Positions 30,374 to 30,674 of a stretch of DNA of 30,674 nt are shown here, one piece after another. The notes beneath the pieces were generated by a model. That model worked only from the letters and a program-made list of their open reading frames with translations, ran no database searches and was not told the origin of the DNA. Every line of letters starts with the position of its first letter. The stretch's first letter is position 1. This DNA comes from a virus. The stretch covers positions 1 through 30,674 of the IMG/VR virus record IMGVR_UViG_3300011116_000717; one strand, written 5' to 3'. The position numbers were made by a program, and so were the translations under genes.

Positions 30374-30674
30374 TTATGCTACATCAAACCCAGTGATTTT
30401 AGTACACTTAGCAGGTGCCATACAGAGTAAAGCTTGATCTGCATAAGCTCGAACTTCATATCCTGCGTTGCTTGGGAGTTGTAAGAAAATCTCAGTAGAA
30501 TCCATACCAGGAGTTTGAAAAGTAACATCGGTCGCACCTACTCTGATGAATTGCTTTTTGGGGATAACAAAGATATCACCAGCTTTTAAAATTGGATGTG
30601 GCTCAATCTCGATCTTTCCGTTTGATCCATAGAATGCAAGCTTCTGTACTCCGTTTTCTGCAATACCATTTTTG
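30374..30674 (-). CDS. Major capsid protein, C-terminal fragment (cut by window edge)
   Basis: The last 99 residues of a protein run in from the right edge and stop at TAA (30374). The sequence is beta-rich with Ile, Pro and Lys: GVQKLAFYGSNGKIEIEPHP, ILKAGDIFVIPKKQFIRVGA, and EIFLQLPSNAGYEVRAYADQ near the end, closing in TKITGFDVA. The segment is consistent with the P domain and C-terminus of an HK97-fold capsid protein. It is followed by a hairpin and then tail genes. It pairs with the fragment at 1-25, as expected if the map is circular and the missing stretch lies inside this gene. Confidence 0.7.
   Translation of the reverse strand, partial: KNGIAENGVQKLAFYGSNGKIEIEPHPILKAGDIFVIPKKQFIRVGATDVTFQTPGMDSTEIFLQLPSNAGYEVRAYADQALLCMAPAKCTKITGFDVA

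Noticed and set aside
1-30674. tRNA, rRNA, CRISPR array, insertion sequence
   Set aside because: No cloverleaf, ribosomal motif, regularly spaced repeat array or transposase was seen on reading both strands by eye.

Overview
This window is most of the genome of a small tailed phage, very probably a podovirus. It is AT-rich, roughly one third G+C by eye. Genes are packed tightly, often with 4-base ATGA overlaps, and nearly all are read from the minus strand; only two short genes in the middle are on the plus strand. The set includes portal, scaffold, capsid, both terminase subunits, head-tail connector, P22 gp10-like tail protein, tail fibre and ejection-type virion proteins. There is no tape-measure, sheath or tail-tube gene, which points to a short tail. 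A unimolecular spanin with a lipobox implies a host with an outer membrane. The host cannot be named from this sequence. I saw no tRNA, rRNA, CRISPR array or insertion sequence.

The ends of the window are informative. The first 25 bases encode the start of a protein (MSANTLAT) behind a promoter and a good ribosome binding site, just downstream of the scaffold gene, where the major capsid gene is expected. The last 301 bases encode the C-terminus of a capsid-like protein. These look like the two ends of one capsid gene, so the genome is probably circular or circularly permuted, with only the middle of that gene missing.

Layout in minus-strand order from the right end. (1) 30.7-19.4 kb, tail and ejection module: small basic protein, tail fibre, fibre-assembly-like proteins, acidic protein, connector, P22 gp10-like protein, and four proteins likely to be in the virion or ejected. 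(2) 19.4-17.9 kb, lysis module behind its own promoter: small basic protein, coiled-coil membrane protein, holin-like protein, C39-type peptidase as candidate endolysin, and u-spanin. (3) 17.9-16.8 kb, the divergent centre: a four-helix membrane protein and a small helix-turn-helix protein on the plus strand, separated by a strongly folded RNA segment, next to a phased A-tract. (4) 16.8-7.2 kb, replication, recombination and control: Sak4-like ATPase, YopX-like protein, tandem helix-turn-helix protein, CoiA-like nuclease, KilA-C antirepressor with a structured leader, winged-helix replication initiator with internal repeats, excisionase-like protein, SSB, Vsr/DUF559-like nuclease, GNAT-like protein, and a scatter of tiny paralogues ending in ALRDKL. 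(5) 7.2-0.2 kb, DNA modification and head: ParB-like and Mom-like proteins directly upstream of small terminase, then large terminase, portal, a PAPS-reductase-like protein, scaffold and capsid.

A likely programme is as follows. The leftward transcript from the centre provides initiator, SSB and recombinase and relies on the host polymerase, since no phage polymerase or integrase is seen. The same strand continues into DNA modification, packaging and head genes. Separate promoters drive capsid and lysis. The KilA-C antirepressor and the divergent plus-strand pair hint at a lysogenic or plasmid-like state, although no repressor or integrase was recognised.
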